This document shows, piece after piece, positions 19,086-28,730 of a stretch of DNA of 64,000 nucleotides. The translations under genes and the position numbers were made by a program. The notes under the pieces were generated by a model that was given only the letters and a program-made list of their open reading frames with translations, was not told where the DNA came from and did no database searches. Source of the DNA: Rhodobacteraceae bacterium 63075 (GTDB lineage: Bacteria; Pseudomonadota; Alphaproteobacteria; Rhodobacterales; Rhodobacteraceae); NCBI GenBank assembly GCA_003417655.1, contig QVMW01000002.1:1-64000 (forward strand), in the 5' to 3' direction. The stretch's first letter is position 1; every line of letters begins with the position of its first letter.

Positions 19086-19993
19086 CTCAGCTCCTTCAGG
19101 GTTCTGCGGGCGGCGGCGCGTGTGGCCACAAAGGCCACCAGCCCCGCGACGACAGGGATGACCGGCAGCCAGAGCCAGCTCACCCCATGAAAGCCCAGCC
19201 CGCTCAGGAAGGCCGCATCATCCCCCGGCGAAGGCAGGAGCAGCACCGCAACGAGGCCGAGCACCGTACCGAGCGCCGCGCCGGCCAGCGCGCGGAGCGT
19301 GAAGCGGCGCACGAAGGCATTGGCGATATAGCTGTCCTTGGCACCGACAAGGCGCATGACCGATATGACCTTGGCGTTCGCGGCGAGGGCCGCGTTGGCC
19401 GCGAGCGTGATCATCGCGCCCATGACGAGGAAGATCAGCCCGATGGAGAGCCACCCGAGAAGCGAAAGCCGCCCCGCAGCAGCAGCCAGCGGCTTGCGCC
19501 AGCGCGAATGGTCATCGAGCACGGCCCCCGGCGCTTCGCCCACGAGCCGCGTGCGCAGCGCCTCCGCGTCGAGGCCGTCCTCCGTTTCGACGATCTCGAT
19601 GAGCTGCGGAATGGGCAGGCTTTCCAGCGGAATGTCCGGCCCGAACCACGGCTCGAGCAGCTTGCGCTGTTCGTCGTCGCTCAGCACGCGCGCCGAGGCC
19701 ACGCCCGGTGTCGTCTCCAGAACGCGCAGGGCGGCGTCGGTCTGGGCCTGCATCTGGCCGATCGGGGCGGAGATGCGCAGGGTCGCCGACTGCGCCAGCT
19801 CCTGGCTCCAGCGCTCCGCGAGCCCGCTCGAAGCGACGGAAAGCGCCAGCGCGAAAACCGCGAGAAAGGCCATGACCGCCGCAGCGAAGACCGTCAGCCG
19901 CGCCGTGAAGCCGGTGGGCGGCACGGCCCGCTCGGCCTGTGCATCCCCGATGATGAAACCCGTGATCCGGCCGATCTGCAATCTCCGGCTCAT
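19082..19993 (-). CDS. ftsX: Cell division protein FtsX
   Basis: A 303-residue inner-membrane protein. A cytosolic tail precedes the first membrane helix (about residues 30-55). A periplasmic domain of roughly 110 residues follows, then three C-terminal helices, which is the FtsX topology. With FtsE it forms the ABC-type FtsEX complex that transmits ATP hydrolysis at the divisome to periplasmic murein hydrolase activation. Its start overlaps the ftsE stop by 4 bp. An M23 peptidase elsewhere in the window (54882) is a conceivable partner, though this is not shown. Confidence 0.88.
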   Translation of the reverse strand: MSRRLQIGRITGFIIGDAQAERAVPPTGFTARLTVFAAAVMAFLAVFALALSVASSGLAERWSQELAQSATLRISAPIGQMQAQTDAALRVLETTPGVASARVLSDDEQRKLLEPWFGPDIPLESLPIPQLIEIVETEDGLDAEALRTRLVGEAPGAVLDDHSRWRKPLAAAAGRLSLLGWLSIGLIFLVMGAMITLAANAALAANAKVISVMRLVGAKDSYIANAFVRRFTLRALAGAALGTVLGLVAVLLLPSPGDDAAFLSGLGFHGVSWLWLPVIPVVAGLVAFVATRAAARRTLKELR

Positions 19994-20667
19994 AGATCCG
20001 CCCCCGCGAGTTGCAGCCTGCGGTCCGATATCCGCAGGACCCGCGCCGAGACCTGCGCCTTGGCGGCCCGTATGAGCCCAAGGTCATGGGTCGCTATCAT
20101 GACCGTCTTGCCCATCTTGTTGAGCTCCACGAGCAATTGCAGAAGCCGCTGGGACATCTCCCAGTCGATATTGCCGGTCGGCTCGTCGGCGAGGATCACA
20201 TCCGGCGACATGATCACCGCGCGCGCCAGCGCCGCGCGCTGGCGTTCACCGCCCGAAAGCTCGGGCGGGAGCGCGCCCGCGCGGGCGCGCAGCCCGACCC
20301 AGTTAAGAAGCTCCGCGAGGTTCTCCTGCTCGCTGGCAGGGCTCTGCCCGGCCACGCTCAGCGGCAAGGCGATATTGTCGGCAATCGGCAGGTGGTCGAG
20401 AAACCCGCAATCCTGGTGCACGACGCCCACGCGGCGGCGCATCTCGGCGATGCCGTCGCGCGTCAGAGCGCGCACATCGCTGCCGAACAGGCGCAGATGC
20501 CCTGCCGTCGGCAGAAGCTCACCGTAGCACAGCTTCAGGAAGGTCGTCTTGCCCGAGCCGGAGGGCCCCGTCAGGAAGTGGAAGGATCCGGGCTGCAATG
20601 TCAGGGAAACATCGGAGAACAGCTCGCTGTCGCCGTAGCTGTAGGCCACTTGTTCAAGCTCGATCAC
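19990..20667 (-). CDS. ftsE: Cell division ATP-binding protein FtsE
   Basis: A 225-residue ABC ATPase with Walker A GPSGSGKTT (34-42), signature LSGGERQRAAL and Walker B VILADEPTGNID, then the switch histidine in ATHDLGL. The GTG at 20667 is chosen as start: it gives the family N-terminus VIELEQVAYSYG, the usual length and a GAGGTAGAG ribosome-binding region just upstream. An upstream ATG at 20712 would add 15 unrelated residues. It is first in the ftsE-ftsX-plsC operon and divergent from the zinc-ribbon gene. Confidence 0.94.
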   Translation of the reverse strand: MIELEQVAYSYGDSELFSDVSLTLQPGSFHFLTGPSGSGKTTFLKLCYGELLPTAGHLRLFGSDVRALTRDGIAEMRRRVGVVHQDCGFLDHLPIADNIALPLSVAGQSPASEQENLAELLNWVGLRARAGALPPELSGGERQRAALARAVIMSPDVILADEPTGNIDWEMSQRLLQLLVELNKMGKTVMIATHDLGLIRAAKAQVSARVLRISDRRLQLAGADL

Positions 20668-20823
20668 ACCTCTACCTCGCCAATTCGCTCCCGCCGGAAC
20701 ATGCCTCAGCACGGGGCAGTTTGCAATCGTGCGAGGCTCCGGCCTCTTTGCCCTTTTCTGGTAACGGGTTAACGCCTATGCTGGAGACAGAAAACAAGAA
20801 TTATCTGGTTTCGAGGGGGCGAA

Positions 20824-21705
20824 ATGCGTCTAGTATGTCCGAATTGCGGGGCACAATATGAAGTGCCCGCTGAGGTCATCCCCGAAAGCGGGCGCGACGT
20901 CCAGTGCTCCAATTGCGGGGATACGTGGTTTCAGAACCACCCCGATCATGACACCGGCCTGGCCGAAGAGCTCGGCGAAACCCTGACCGATCCGGTCCAG
21001 GATGCGCCGCCCGACGCTGATCAGGCGGATGACCATGCGGAATGGCAAGAGGACGAAACCCCCGGCGAAGCAGGCGAGGACGCACCCGATGAGGCGGACA
21101 CGCCCCCCGTCACGCAGCCCCGCAAGCGCGGACTGGACCCGTCGGTGACGGATGTTCTGCGCGAGGAGGCCGCGCGCGAAGAGGAGGCCCGCAAACGCGA
21201 AAGCGCCACGCTCGAAGAGCAGCCGGATCTTGGCCTTCAACAGCCAAGTGGCGAGGCCGACCGCCGCCAGCGCGAGGCGCGCGAGCGCATGGCCAAGATG
21301 CGCGGCACCGATCCCGAACCAGAACCGGCCGCGAGCGCCGGGACGGCAAGCCCCCGGCGCGATGTGCTGCCCGATGTCGACGAGATCAACTCGACGCTCC
21401 GCAAGGACAGCGAACGCCGCAAGACGGCCACCCAGGCCGCAGAGGAACGCGACGCCCGGACAAAACCGGGCGGCTTCCGAAGGGGATTCCTTTACGTCCT
21501 GCTGATCGCCGTTGTCCTGCTGCTGCTTTATATCTTCGCACCGCAGATTTCCGAGACCGTCCCGGCCCTCGCCCCCTACATGGAAAGCTATGTTCTGGCG
21601 GTCAACGAGGGGCGCATCTGGCTCGATGAGCAGATCCGCGCGCTCATGTCATCGCTCGACGGGATGGCCTCGGACGCGCCCGCCGAACCTCCCGCCGACG
21701 AATAG
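20824..21705 (+). CDS. Zinc-ribbon (MJ0042-type) membrane protein
   Basis: A 293-residue protein with an N-terminal zinc ribbon CPNCGAQYEVP...CSNCGDTWF (C5, C8, C28, C31). A long acidic and charged low-complexity stretch follows (about 45-215), then one membrane helix (about 219-240) and a short C-terminal tail. This architecture is common in alphaproteobacteria next to ftsEX, but its function is not established. A strong purine-rich ribosome-binding site precedes the ATG. It converges on the TIGR02302-type gene, leaving 9 bp between stops. Confidence 0.85.
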   Translation: MRLVCPNCGAQYEVPAEVIPESGRDVQCSNCGDTWFQNHPDHDTGLAEELGETLTDPVQDAPPDADQADDHAEWQEDETPGEAGEDAPDEADTPPVTQPRKRGLDPSVTDVLREEAAREEEARKRESATLEEQPDLGLQQPSGEADRRQREARERMAKMRGTDPEPEPAASAGTASPRRDVLPDVDEINSTLRKDSERRKTATQAAEERDARTKPGGFRRGFLYVLLIAVVLLLLYIFAPQISETVPALAPYMESYVLAVNEGRIWLDEQIRALMSSLDGMASDAPAEPPADE

Positions 21706-21714
21706 GACGGCGGT

Positions 21715-24315
21715 TTACTCGAACCGCTCCAGCAGCCTGCGCAGGTAGCTGCGTTCCTTTTCCGAGCGGTCCGCGTCGCCCGAGCGGCGGCGGATTTCGT
21801 CAAGAAGCTCGCGCGCGCGGCGGTAGACGTCCTCGTTCTGGAGCAGGTTCTCGCCGGTTGCCGACGGCCCCCTGCGGTTGCGGCCCAGCGGGTCCGAGCC
21901 GTCGCGGCCAGCCGCCTGTGCATTGCGCCCGTCCTGGCCCTGCTGCCCTTCGCCCGCCTGCGCGAGCGCCTCGCCGAGATTGTCCATGCCCTCGCGAAGC
22001 TGGTCCATCGCCTCGGCCTGCCGGTCGAGCGCCTCGGCCAGGTCGTTCTGGCGCAGGGACTCCTCGGCCTGTTCCATGGCCCGCTCCGCGCCTTCCAGCG
22101 CCTCGCGCATGGCCTCGCCCGGCTCGCCGCCGAGCTGGGGCAATTGCCTTTGCTGCTCGGCAAGCCCGCGCCGCAGCTCCTGCTGGCGCTCGGCAAGCGA
22201 GCGCTCGCCCCCGCCCTGCTCGCCTTCGCCGTTCTCCGAGCCGCTGCCATTGCGGCCCGACTCCGCATTGCCTTCGCCCTCGCCCTGGCCTTCGTGCTCC
22301 GCGCCACGGCCCTGCCCGCCGCTCCGGCCTTCATTCTCGCCTGACTGGCCCGAGCGGGCATCGGGGTTGAACTGTTCCTGAAGGTCGCGGAAGGCCTCGT
22401 CGGAGAGCCCCTGCTGGTCGCGCAGCGTCTCGGCGAGGCCCTCCATGGCCTGCTGGCCGGGGTTCTGGCCCGAGCCCGACTGGTTCTGCGTGACGCGCAT
22501 GTTCTCCATCATCTGCTGGAACTCGCGCAGCGCCTGCTCGGCCTCGGCCATGCGGCCCTGCTCCATCAGCTCCTGGATGCGGTCCATCATGTCCTGAAGG
22601 TCCTGCTGGGTCAGCTGCATCGTCTCGCCCTGCTGGCCCTCCTCGGCGTTCTGGTTCTCCTCGCCCTCCTGGCGCTGCTGCTGGGCAAGCTGCTCCATGT
22701 AATCGTCCGTCGCCTCGCGCAGCTCTTCCATCAGCTCGGCAATCTCCTCCTCCGACGCCCCGTTGCGCATCGCCTCGGAAAGCTTTTCCTGCGCCGCGCG
22801 CATGCGTTCCAGCGCATCGGCGAGGTTGCCGTCTTCCAGCGTCAGCGCCAGCTCCCACATCGCCTCGGCCAGCTCCTGCTGCGCGGCATCGTCGATGTCG
22901 CCCGCCTCCAGCGCGGTCTCGAGGCGGCGCAGGATGACCCTGAACTTGAGATAATCCGCCTCGCGTTTGAACAACCCCTCGGGGCGGTGCGAGATGGCCC
23001 GCATGAGCTGCGCGATGCGCGGACCATTTTCCCGGTTCCAGAGCAGATCGCGCCGGAGCTCGACCACCGCCGCAGCGACCGGATTGAAGAACTTGCGCGC
23101 GGCCAGCTCGATGTCGAAGGGCCCGCTGCGGCCCTCCTGCTGCGCCTCGTCGCGCGCGAAGAACGTGATCGTGACAGGCAGGTTGGCCCAGGGGTGCTTG
23201 CTGAAATCTTCGAGGAATGTCTCTTCGAAATCATCCCGCGATCCCGCAACCGGCAGCGGCAGCGGAACTTCTATCGCCGCGTTCTCCTCGGGCTCCAGCG
23301 CAAGCCCGTGGCGGCGGTCGGCACGCTCCAGATCAAGCTCGATCAGCACGCGCCCCGCCACAACCGCATAATCGTCGATCGCTTCGAACGGCATGGTGAA
23401 AACGCCGCCAGCTGCCACTTCCGCGGGGCCCGTCGGCTCGACGCTGGGCGGCAGATCCTTGATCGCCGAGATGTCCCATTCGCGCGCATTGGCACCGGTG
23501 ATGCCCAAACTGCCATCCTGCTGCACGCGGAAACTCTGCTCTTCCGATGCGGCTGACGATATGTCGCCAAGCCGGGCGGATACCGTTTCATTGACGGTCA
23601 CGGCCCCGACATCACCGTAAAGGCGCAGCGTCACTTCGCTTCCCACCGGGACAGACAGCTCGCCAGCGGCGCGCTCGTTGAGGTATATCGCCGGCAGGCC
23701 CGTGTAACGCGGCGGCTCGATCCAGCCTTCCCAGCTCGGCCCCGCAGCCTGGGCCGATCCGGCCATCGGCGCGCCAATCTCGGAGACCGTCCCCAGCCGC
23801 CAAGCAGACCCGAAAAGCATCGAGACCGCCAGCAACAAGAGTGCGACGTGGCGCAGACCGAACGGGTCGAACCGCGCGAGCCTCACCTTCGGCGGAATGC
23901 TGCGCGCCGCCTTGATCCGCTGGTGCATCCGGCGCTGGTATTCGTACCAGATCGCCTCTGAGGCAGCGTCGGATTTGCCGATCGCCTGCTTGTCTCTTAC
24001 GGCGCGGATAGGGTTCCCGGGCAGCGCGTCGTCGATACGCTCCAGCGCCTGCAGCCGCGTCGGCCGCGCGAAACGCCGCGCGGCATACCAAAGCCCGAAG
24101 AGCGCAAGAAGCCCCGTCAGCACGACGACGCCCCATGTGATCTCCAGCGGCAGGATCTCGTGCAGACCCAGGAAAACAAAGGCCAAAAAGAGCGCGGCGG
24201 CCGACCACAGCGGCCAGAACGCAAGGCAGAGCCGCTCAGCCCAAAGCCCGAGATAGGTCAGGGTGACTTGGCGGCGCAGATCGATACGTTCTGCGTTTTC
24301 AGGGCGGTCTGGCAA
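21715..24315 (-). CDS. TIGR02302/DUF4175-type large membrane protein
   Basis: An 866-residue protein with two N-terminal membrane helices (about 30-80) and a third near 150-170. An extended domain follows, then a long Glu/Gln/Gly-rich coiled-coil region (about 500-830) with repeated QQRQEGEE- and EGQG-like stretches. It matches the alphaproteobacterial family known as TIGR02302; function unknown. The start codon is TTG at 24315 with GGAGG 7 bp upstream, so the unusual start is credible. It is the last gene of the argH-lysA run. Confidence 0.85.
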   Translation of the reverse strand: MPDRPENAERIDLRRQVTLTYLGLWAERLCLAFWPLWSAAALFLAFVFLGLHEILPLEITWGVVVLTGLLALFGLWYAARRFARPTRLQALERIDDALPGNPIRAVRDKQAIGKSDAASEAIWYEYQRRMHQRIKAARSIPPKVRLARFDPFGLRHVALLLLAVSMLFGSAWRLGTVSEIGAPMAGSAQAAGPSWEGWIEPPRYTGLPAIYLNERAAGELSVPVGSEVTLRLYGDVGAVTVNETVSARLGDISSAASEEQSFRVQQDGSLGITGANAREWDISAIKDLPPSVEPTGPAEVAAGGVFTMPFEAIDDYAVVAGRVLIELDLERADRRHGLALEPEENAAIEVPLPLPVAGSRDDFEETFLEDFSKHPWANLPVTITFFARDEAQQEGRSGPFDIELAARKFFNPVAAAVVELRRDLLWNRENGPRIAQLMRAISHRPEGLFKREADYLKFRVILRRLETALEAGDIDDAAQQELAEAMWELALTLEDGNLADALERMRAAQEKLSEAMRNGASEEEIAELMEELREATDDYMEQLAQQQRQEGEENQNAEEGQQGETMQLTQQDLQDMMDRIQELMEQGRMAEAEQALREFQQMMENMRVTQNQSGSGQNPGQQAMEGLAETLRDQQGLSDEAFRDLQEQFNPDARSGQSGENEGRSGGQGRGAEHEGQGEGEGNAESGRNGSGSENGEGEQGGGERSLAERQQELRRGLAEQQRQLPQLGGEPGEAMREALEGAERAMEQAEESLRQNDLAEALDRQAEAMDQLREGMDNLGEALAQAGEGQQGQDGRNAQAAGRDGSDPLGRNRRGPSATGENLLQNEDVYRRARELLDEIRRRSGDADRSEKERSYLRRLLERFE

Positions 24316-24357
24316 ACCGGGCCTCCTGTCTGAGGGACGCTGCGCGCGCGGGCGCGC

Positions 24358-25623
24358 TCACATCCACTCTGGCAGGGTATCGCGATTCAGCATCTCTTCC
24401 AAGCTGGGACGCGGGCGAATGACAGCAAATTGATCGCCCTTCACCAGCACTTCCGGCACAAGCGGGCGCGAGTTGTATTCGCTGGCCATGACCGCGCCGT
24501 AGGCCCCCGCGCTGCGGAAGGCGACGAGGTCTCCTGCGCTGAGCGGGCGCGTCTCGCGCCCCTTGGCGAAGGTGTCGCCGCTTTCGCAGACCGGCCCGAC
24601 GACGTCATAGCGCTCCGGCTCCGTGCCCGGCGCGGCCTCTGTGACCGGCACGATATCATGATAGGCGTCATACATCGCCGGGCGGATGAGATCATTCATC
24701 GCCGCGTCGAGGATGAGGAAGCTGCGGTCCTCGCCCTCCTTGACATAGACGACCTCGCTCACAAGCAGCCCTGCATTGCCGGCGATGAGCCGTCCCGGCT
24801 CGATCTCGATCTCGCACCCCAGGTCGCCCAGGACCTCCTTGATCATCGCGCCGTAATCGGTGGGCAGGGGCGGCTCCGCGTTCGAGCGCGCATAGGGGAT
24901 GCCGAGCCCGCCGCCCAGGTCGAGCCTGCGGATGTCATGGCCATCGGCGCGCAGCTGATGCGTAAGCTCCCTGACCTTCTCGTAGGCCAGCCGGAAGGGC
25001 TCCAGCTCGGTGAGCTGCGAGCCGATATGCACGTCGATCCCGATGACCTCCAGCCCCTCGAGCCGGGCGGCATGGGCATAGACCTCCCGCGCGCGGCTGA
25101 TCGGGATGCCGAACTTGTTTTCCGACTTGCCGGTGGCGATCTTGGCATGGGTCTTGGCGTCCACATCCGGGTTCACGCGCACGGTGATCGGTGCCTTGGT
25201 GCCCAACTCGCGTGCCACAGCATCGAGCCTGTCCATTTCCGGCTCGCTTTCGACGTTGAACTGGCGGATACCGCCCTCCAGCGCCATGCGCATCTCGGCG
25301 GCCGTCTTGCCGACGCCGGAAAAGACGATCCGCTCCCCGGGCACACCCGCCGCCCTGGCCCGCGCATACTCACCCCCCGAGACGACATCCATCCCCGCGC
25401 CAAGCGCGGCGAGCGTTCTCAGGATCGCCAGGTTCGAGGCCGCCTTCATCGCGTAGCAGACAAGGTGATCGGTGCCCTCCAGCGCCTCGTCGAAGAGCCT
25501 GAAATGCCGCTCGAGCGTCGCCGTGGAATAGCAATAGAAGGGGGTGCCGACATGCCGGGCGATCTCGCGGATCGGCACGTCCTCGGCGCAAAGCTCGCCC
25601 GACTTGTAGATGAAGTGATCCAT
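24358..25623 (-). CDS. lysA: Diaminopimelate decarboxylase
   Basis: A 421-residue PLP enzyme (alanine-racemase fold) that converts meso-diaminopimelate to L-lysine. The PLP lysine is K60 in CYAMKAASN. Glycine-rich phosphate-binding motifs GGGLGIPY and EPGRLIAGNAG and the catalytic CESGDTFAKGR complete the site. The ATG at 25623 gives the expected N-terminus MDHFIYKSGELCAED; an in-frame ATG at 25665 would add 14 residues. It is downstream of argH and a small lipoprotein gene, a common Rhodobacteraceae arrangement. Confidence 0.95.
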   Translation of the reverse strand: MDHFIYKSGELCAEDVPIREIARHVGTPFYCYSTATLERHFRLFDEALEGTDHLVCYAMKAASNLAILRTLAALGAGMDVVSGGEYARARAAGVPGERIVFSGVGKTAAEMRMALEGGIRQFNVESEPEMDRLDAVARELGTKAPITVRVNPDVDAKTHAKIATGKSENKFGIPISRAREVYAHAARLEGLEVIGIDVHIGSQLTELEPFRLAYEKVRELTHQLRADGHDIRRLDLGGGLGIPYARSNAEPPLPTDYGAMIKEVLGDLGCEIEIEPGRLIAGNAGLLVSEVVYVKEGEDRSFLILDAAMNDLIRPAMYDAYHDIVPVTEAAPGTEPERYDVVGPVCESGDTFAKGRETRPLSAGDLVAFRSAGAYGAVMASEYNSRPLVPEVLVKGDQFAVIRPRPSLEEMLNRDTLPEWM

Positions 25624-25708
25624 GGCCCGTTCCCATCTGTCCGAGCTTCCCCTAAAGGAATGCACGCGCCGTGAAAAGTGCTAGCTGTCGGCCTGCACGG
25701 AGAGTTCT

Positions 25709-25882
25709 CTAGAAACCGAGCGAGACCGTCAGTGGCCCGCTGACCACGCCGACCGTGCCGGACGTGCTGACACCGTCTTCCGTCACGGTCACATTGGCCC
25801 CTGCCGTGGGGCGCACAGGGTCACCATCCGCGCCGCAGGAAGCGAGCGCCACAATCGAAAGCAAGGCAAGAACACGTGTCAT
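25709..25882 (-). CDS. Small lipoprotein between argH and lysA
   Basis: A 57-residue protein beginning MTRVLALLSIVALASC, a short signal with lipobox LASC (C16). A Gly/Thr/Val-rich tail (about 17-57) ends SGPLTVSLGF. A mature lipoprotein of about 41 residues is predicted. The position between DUF2834 and lysA resembles small lipoproteins annotated in related genomes; function unknown. Easy to miss because of its size. Confidence 0.7.
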   Translation of the reverse strand: MTRVLALLSIVALASCGADGDPVRPTAGANVTVTEDGVSTSGTVGVVSGPLTVSLGF

Positions 25883-25936
25883 GTCGACCTCTTCAATACT
25901 GCGCCATGATAGCGTTTCACCGCCCGACGGGCAACG

Positions 25937-26242
25937 TTAAGCCGAGCGCATCCGCAGGTAAATATAGAGCGGCAGGCCGCAGCTCACCCCGATACCGAAG
26001 GTCGCCGGGATGGCGATGAGCCTGAGCCAGTCACGCCGCTGCACCGTCTCGGTGATGACCCAGACCGTGAGCGCGATGGCCGCGATGGTCAGGTCCCATG
26101 TCAGGCCGGTGACGGAATCATTCACCCACCAGGCCTGGCTGAGGCCGACAAGCCCCGTGCCTTCCTCGCGCATGTAGCGCAGGAAATGGAACATCGGGTG
26201 CACCGCGCCCCAGACGGCCAGCGCCAGAAAGACGAATTTCAT
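25937..26242 (-). CDS. DUF2834 domain inner-membrane protein
   Basis: A 101-residue protein with three hydrophobic helices (about 2-20, 45-65, 72-95). It contains [22 protein letters not shown], a DUF2834 feature given here in two overlapping parts ([22 protein letters not shown]). Its ATG overlaps the argH stop (ATGA), so it is translationally coupled to argH. A longer reading of the same frame runs upstream antisense-like through argH and is not real. Function unknown. Confidence 0.85.
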   Translation of the reverse strand: MKFVFLALAVWGAVHPMFHFLRYMREEGTGLVGLSQAWWVNDSVTGLTWDLTIAAIALTVWVITETVQRRDWLRLIAIPATFGIGVSCGLPLYIYLRMRSA

Positions 26243-27630
26243 ACCAGTTTTTCCTTCCACCTTGCGATCTGCTTGCGCACCTCGCCGGGGGCGGTGCCGC
26301 CGTAGGACGTGCGCGATGCGACCGAATTCTCGACCGTCAACACGGAGAATACGTCCCCGGTGATCTCCCCGTTCACTTTTTGCATCTCCGCAAGGCTCAG
26401 GTCCGGTAGGTCGCAGCCCTTCTCCTCGGCCATGGCCACGAGGCTGCCGGTGACGTGATGCGCCTCGCGGAAGGGCATGTTCAGCACGCGCACGCACCAG
26501 TCGGCCAGGTCCGTGGCCGTGGAAAAGCCGTTGCCCGCCGCCGCGGCGAGGCTCTCGCGGTTCGCGCTCATGTCGCGCACCATGCCTTCCATCGCCGCCA
26601 GTGCGAGCATCAGGTTGTCGGCGGCGTCGAAGGTCTGCTCCTTGTCTTCCTGCATGTCCTTGGAATAGGCGAGCGGCAGCCCCTTCATCACGGTCATCAG
26701 CGCCACATTCGCTCCGAAGATCCGCCCGATCTTCGCGCGGATGAGCTCGGCGGCGTCGGGGTTCTTCTTCTGCGGCATGATCGAGGAGCCGGTGGAGAAG
26801 CTGTCGGAGAGCGTCACGAAACGGAACTGCGCCGAGGACCAGATGACAAGCTCTTCGGAGAAGCGGCTCAGGTGCATCGCGCAGATGCTGGCGCAGCTCA
26901 GGAATTCCAGCGCGAAGTCGCGGTCGGAGACGGCATCGAGCGAGTTGGCCGCAGGGCGGTCGAAGCCCAGCGCATCGGCCGTCATGTCGCGGTCGATCGG
27001 AAAGGAGGTGCCCGCCAGCGCCGCCGCCCCCAGCGGGCATTCGTTCATGCGCGCCCGCGCGTCGCGGAAGCGGCTCACATCGCGCCCCAGCATCTCGACA
27101 TAGGCCATCATGTGATGGCCCCATGTGACGGGCTGCGCGGTCTGCAAATGAGTAAAGCCCGGCATGACCCAGTCGGCCCCGGCCTCGGCCTGCCCGAGAA
27201 AGGCACGTTGCAAGGCTTCGAGCCCTTCGATGGCCGCATCCATCTGATCGCGCACCCAGAGCCTGAAATCCGTCGCCACCTGGTCATTGCGCGAGCGGCC
27301 CGTGTGCAGCCGGCCCGCAGGCGCGCCAATCAGCGCCTTGAGGCGGGCTTCCACGTTCATGTGGATATCCTCGAGCGCCGCCGAAAACTCGAATGTGCCG
27401 CCCTCGATTTCTGACAAGACGGTGAGCAGGCCTTCCCTCATCGCCTCTGCATCGCTATCTGTGACGATGCCCGCCGCCGCCAGCATGGCGGCATGGGCCC
27501 GCGAGCCTTCGATGTCTTGCGCGGCCATTCGCTTGTCGTAATCGATCGAGGCGTTGATCGCCTCCATGATCGCATCCACGCCAGCGGAAAACCGGCCGCC
27601 CCACATCTGGTTCGAGGTATCGTTGCTCAT
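26239..27630 (-). CDS. argH: Argininosuccinate lyase
   Basis: A 463-residue member of the fumarase/aspartase superfamily that splits argininosuccinate to arginine and fumarate. The signature [11 protein letters not shown] is at 281-291, with catalytic serine in the SS pair. Other conserved blocks are [12 protein letters not shown] near residue 110 and [11 protein letters not shown] near 155. The length is typical. It is divergent from the thioredoxin-like gene, with only 25 bp between start codons, so the two share a promoter region. Confidence 0.96.
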   Translation of the reverse strand: MSNDTSNQMWGGRFSAGVDAIMEAINASIDYDKRMAAQDIEGSRAHAAMLAAAGIVTDSDAEAMREGLLTVLSEIEGGTFEFSAALEDIHMNVEARLKALIGAPAGRLHTGRSRNDQVATDFRLWVRDQMDAAIEGLEALQRAFLGQAEAGADWVMPGFTHLQTAQPVTWGHHMMAYVEMLGRDVSRFRDARARMNECPLGAAALAGTSFPIDRDMTADALGFDRPAANSLDAVSDRDFALEFLSCASICAMHLSRFSEELVIWSSAQFRFVTLSDSFSTGSSIMPQKKNPDAAELIRAKIGRIFGANVALMTVMKGLPLAYSKDMQEDKEQTFDAADNLMLALAAMEGMVRDMSANRESLAAAAGNGFSTATDLADWCVRVLNMPFREAHHVTGSLVAMAEEKGCDLPDLSLAEMQKVNGEITGDVFSVLTVENSVASRTSYGGTAPGEVRKQIARWKEKLV

Positions 27631-27655
27631 GTCGTTTGCCTTCGAAAGGAAGAAA

Positions 27656-28255
27656 ATGTCTCGCTCGAAGCTGGTCTATACCGCCCTCGCCGCAATCGCA
27701 ATCATGGCGGGGCTGCTCTATTACTCCGGTCGCGACGCCGCGCCGCAGGAGGCCGACCCGGCCAGGTTGGCCGAGCTCGAAGCGCTCAAGACGGGCGACA
27801 TGAAGAAGCTCGTCCTGCACAAGAGCCCCCAGCCGGTCTCGACAGCCAGCTACGAGACGGAAGCCGGCGGCGAAGCCACGCTGGCGGACCACAAGGGCAA
27901 GACCATCCTGCTCAATTTCTGGGCCACGTGGTGCGCGCCCTGCCGCAAGGAGATGCCCATGCTGGCCGAGCTTCAGGCCGAATATGGCGGCGAAGACTTC
28001 GAAGTCATCACCGTCGCGACGGGCCGCAACGACCCCGCCGCCATGAAACGCTTCTTCGAGGAGATCGGCGTCGACAACCTGCCGCTGCACCGCGACCCGA
28101 GCTCCGCCGTGGCGCGCGAGATGGGCGTGCTGGGCCTTCCGGCCACCGTTCTGATCGACGAAAGCGGCGACGAAATCGCCCGCCTGCTGGGCGATGCGCA
28201 CTGGTCCTCAGACAGCGCCAAGGCGATCATCGAGGCGCTGCTGCCCGAGGGCTGA
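27656..28255 (+). CDS. tlpA: TlpA family thiol:disulfide oxidoreductase
   Basis: A 199-residue membrane-anchored thioredoxin-fold protein. An N-terminal helix (about 5-22) anchors it with the domain in the periplasm. The active site is W92-C93-A-P-C96 within [13 protein letters not shown], and the cis-proline loop is GLPATVLID. Relatives reduce periplasmic disulfides, for example in cytochrome c or cytochrome oxidase assembly. The ATG at 27656 has AAGGAAG just upstream; longer in-frame starts would lie inside argH. Confidence 0.9.
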   Translation: MSRSKLVYTALAAIAIMAGLLYYSGRDAAPQEADPARLAELEALKTGDMKKLVLHKSPQPVSTASYETEAGGEATLADHKGKTILLNFWATWCAPCRKEMPMLAELQAEYGGEDFEVITVATGRNDPAAMKRFFEEIGVDNLPLHRDPSSAVAREMGVLGLPATVLIDESGDEIARLLGDAHWSSDSAKAIIEALLPEG

Positions 28256-28334
28256 CGGGCGCGCCTGACCCTACGCCAGCTTTGACGAGGCGCGCGGCTT
28301 GGCGCTATCTTTCCGGGAAAAGGGGAGAATGCGG

Positions 28335-28730
28335 ATGCCGCTGGAGATCTTGGGGCCGATGGTCGTGCTCGGCATTGCCGGGATCGCCCTGCTCTTGCAC
28401 CTCACCGGCCAGACAGCGCCGATGCGCTTCGAGACCGAGGACGACGCGCGCCGCGCCTGGCTGCGCGAACACGGCGAGGATGCGCCCGGTACCGTTCTCG
28501 TGGCGGCGAACGGGCGGGCCGCGCTCCTGCGGCTCGGCTCGGGCGCGCTCGGCCTCGTTACAATCATGGGCGCCGACCCAGCGGCGCGCTACCTGACGGG
28601 CGCAAGCTGGGAGACGACAACAAAGGGCCTGCGCATCCGCCCGCCCGATTTCGCCGCGCCGCGCTTCGACATCGCGCTGAGTGAGGAAGACCGCGCCGCA
28701 TGGCTCGCACTGAAGGACCAGACCACATGA
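28335..28730 (+). CDS. Hypothetical protein with one membrane helix
   Basis: A 131-residue protein with an N-terminal hydrophobic helix (about 4-24) followed by a soluble part including RFETEDDARRAWLREHGED and the end LSEEDRAAWLALKDQTT. The start at 28335 has GGGGAG 7 bp upstream; the ATG at 28329 is too close. Its stop overlaps the sterol-desaturase start (ATGA), so it probably works with, or is co-expressed with, that enzyme. No family is recognised. Confidence 0.75.
   Translation: MPLEILGPMVVLGIAGIALLLHLTGQTAPMRFETEDDARRAWLREHGEDAPGTVLVAANGRAALLRLGSGALGLVTIMGADPAARYLTGASWETTTKGLRIRPPDFAAPRFDIALSEEDRAAWLALKDQTT

Noticed and set aside
25937-27124. 395-codon reading of the DUF2834 frame
   Set aside because: The upstream two thirds overlap argH on the same strand in another frame; only the last 101 codons from 26242 look like a protein.
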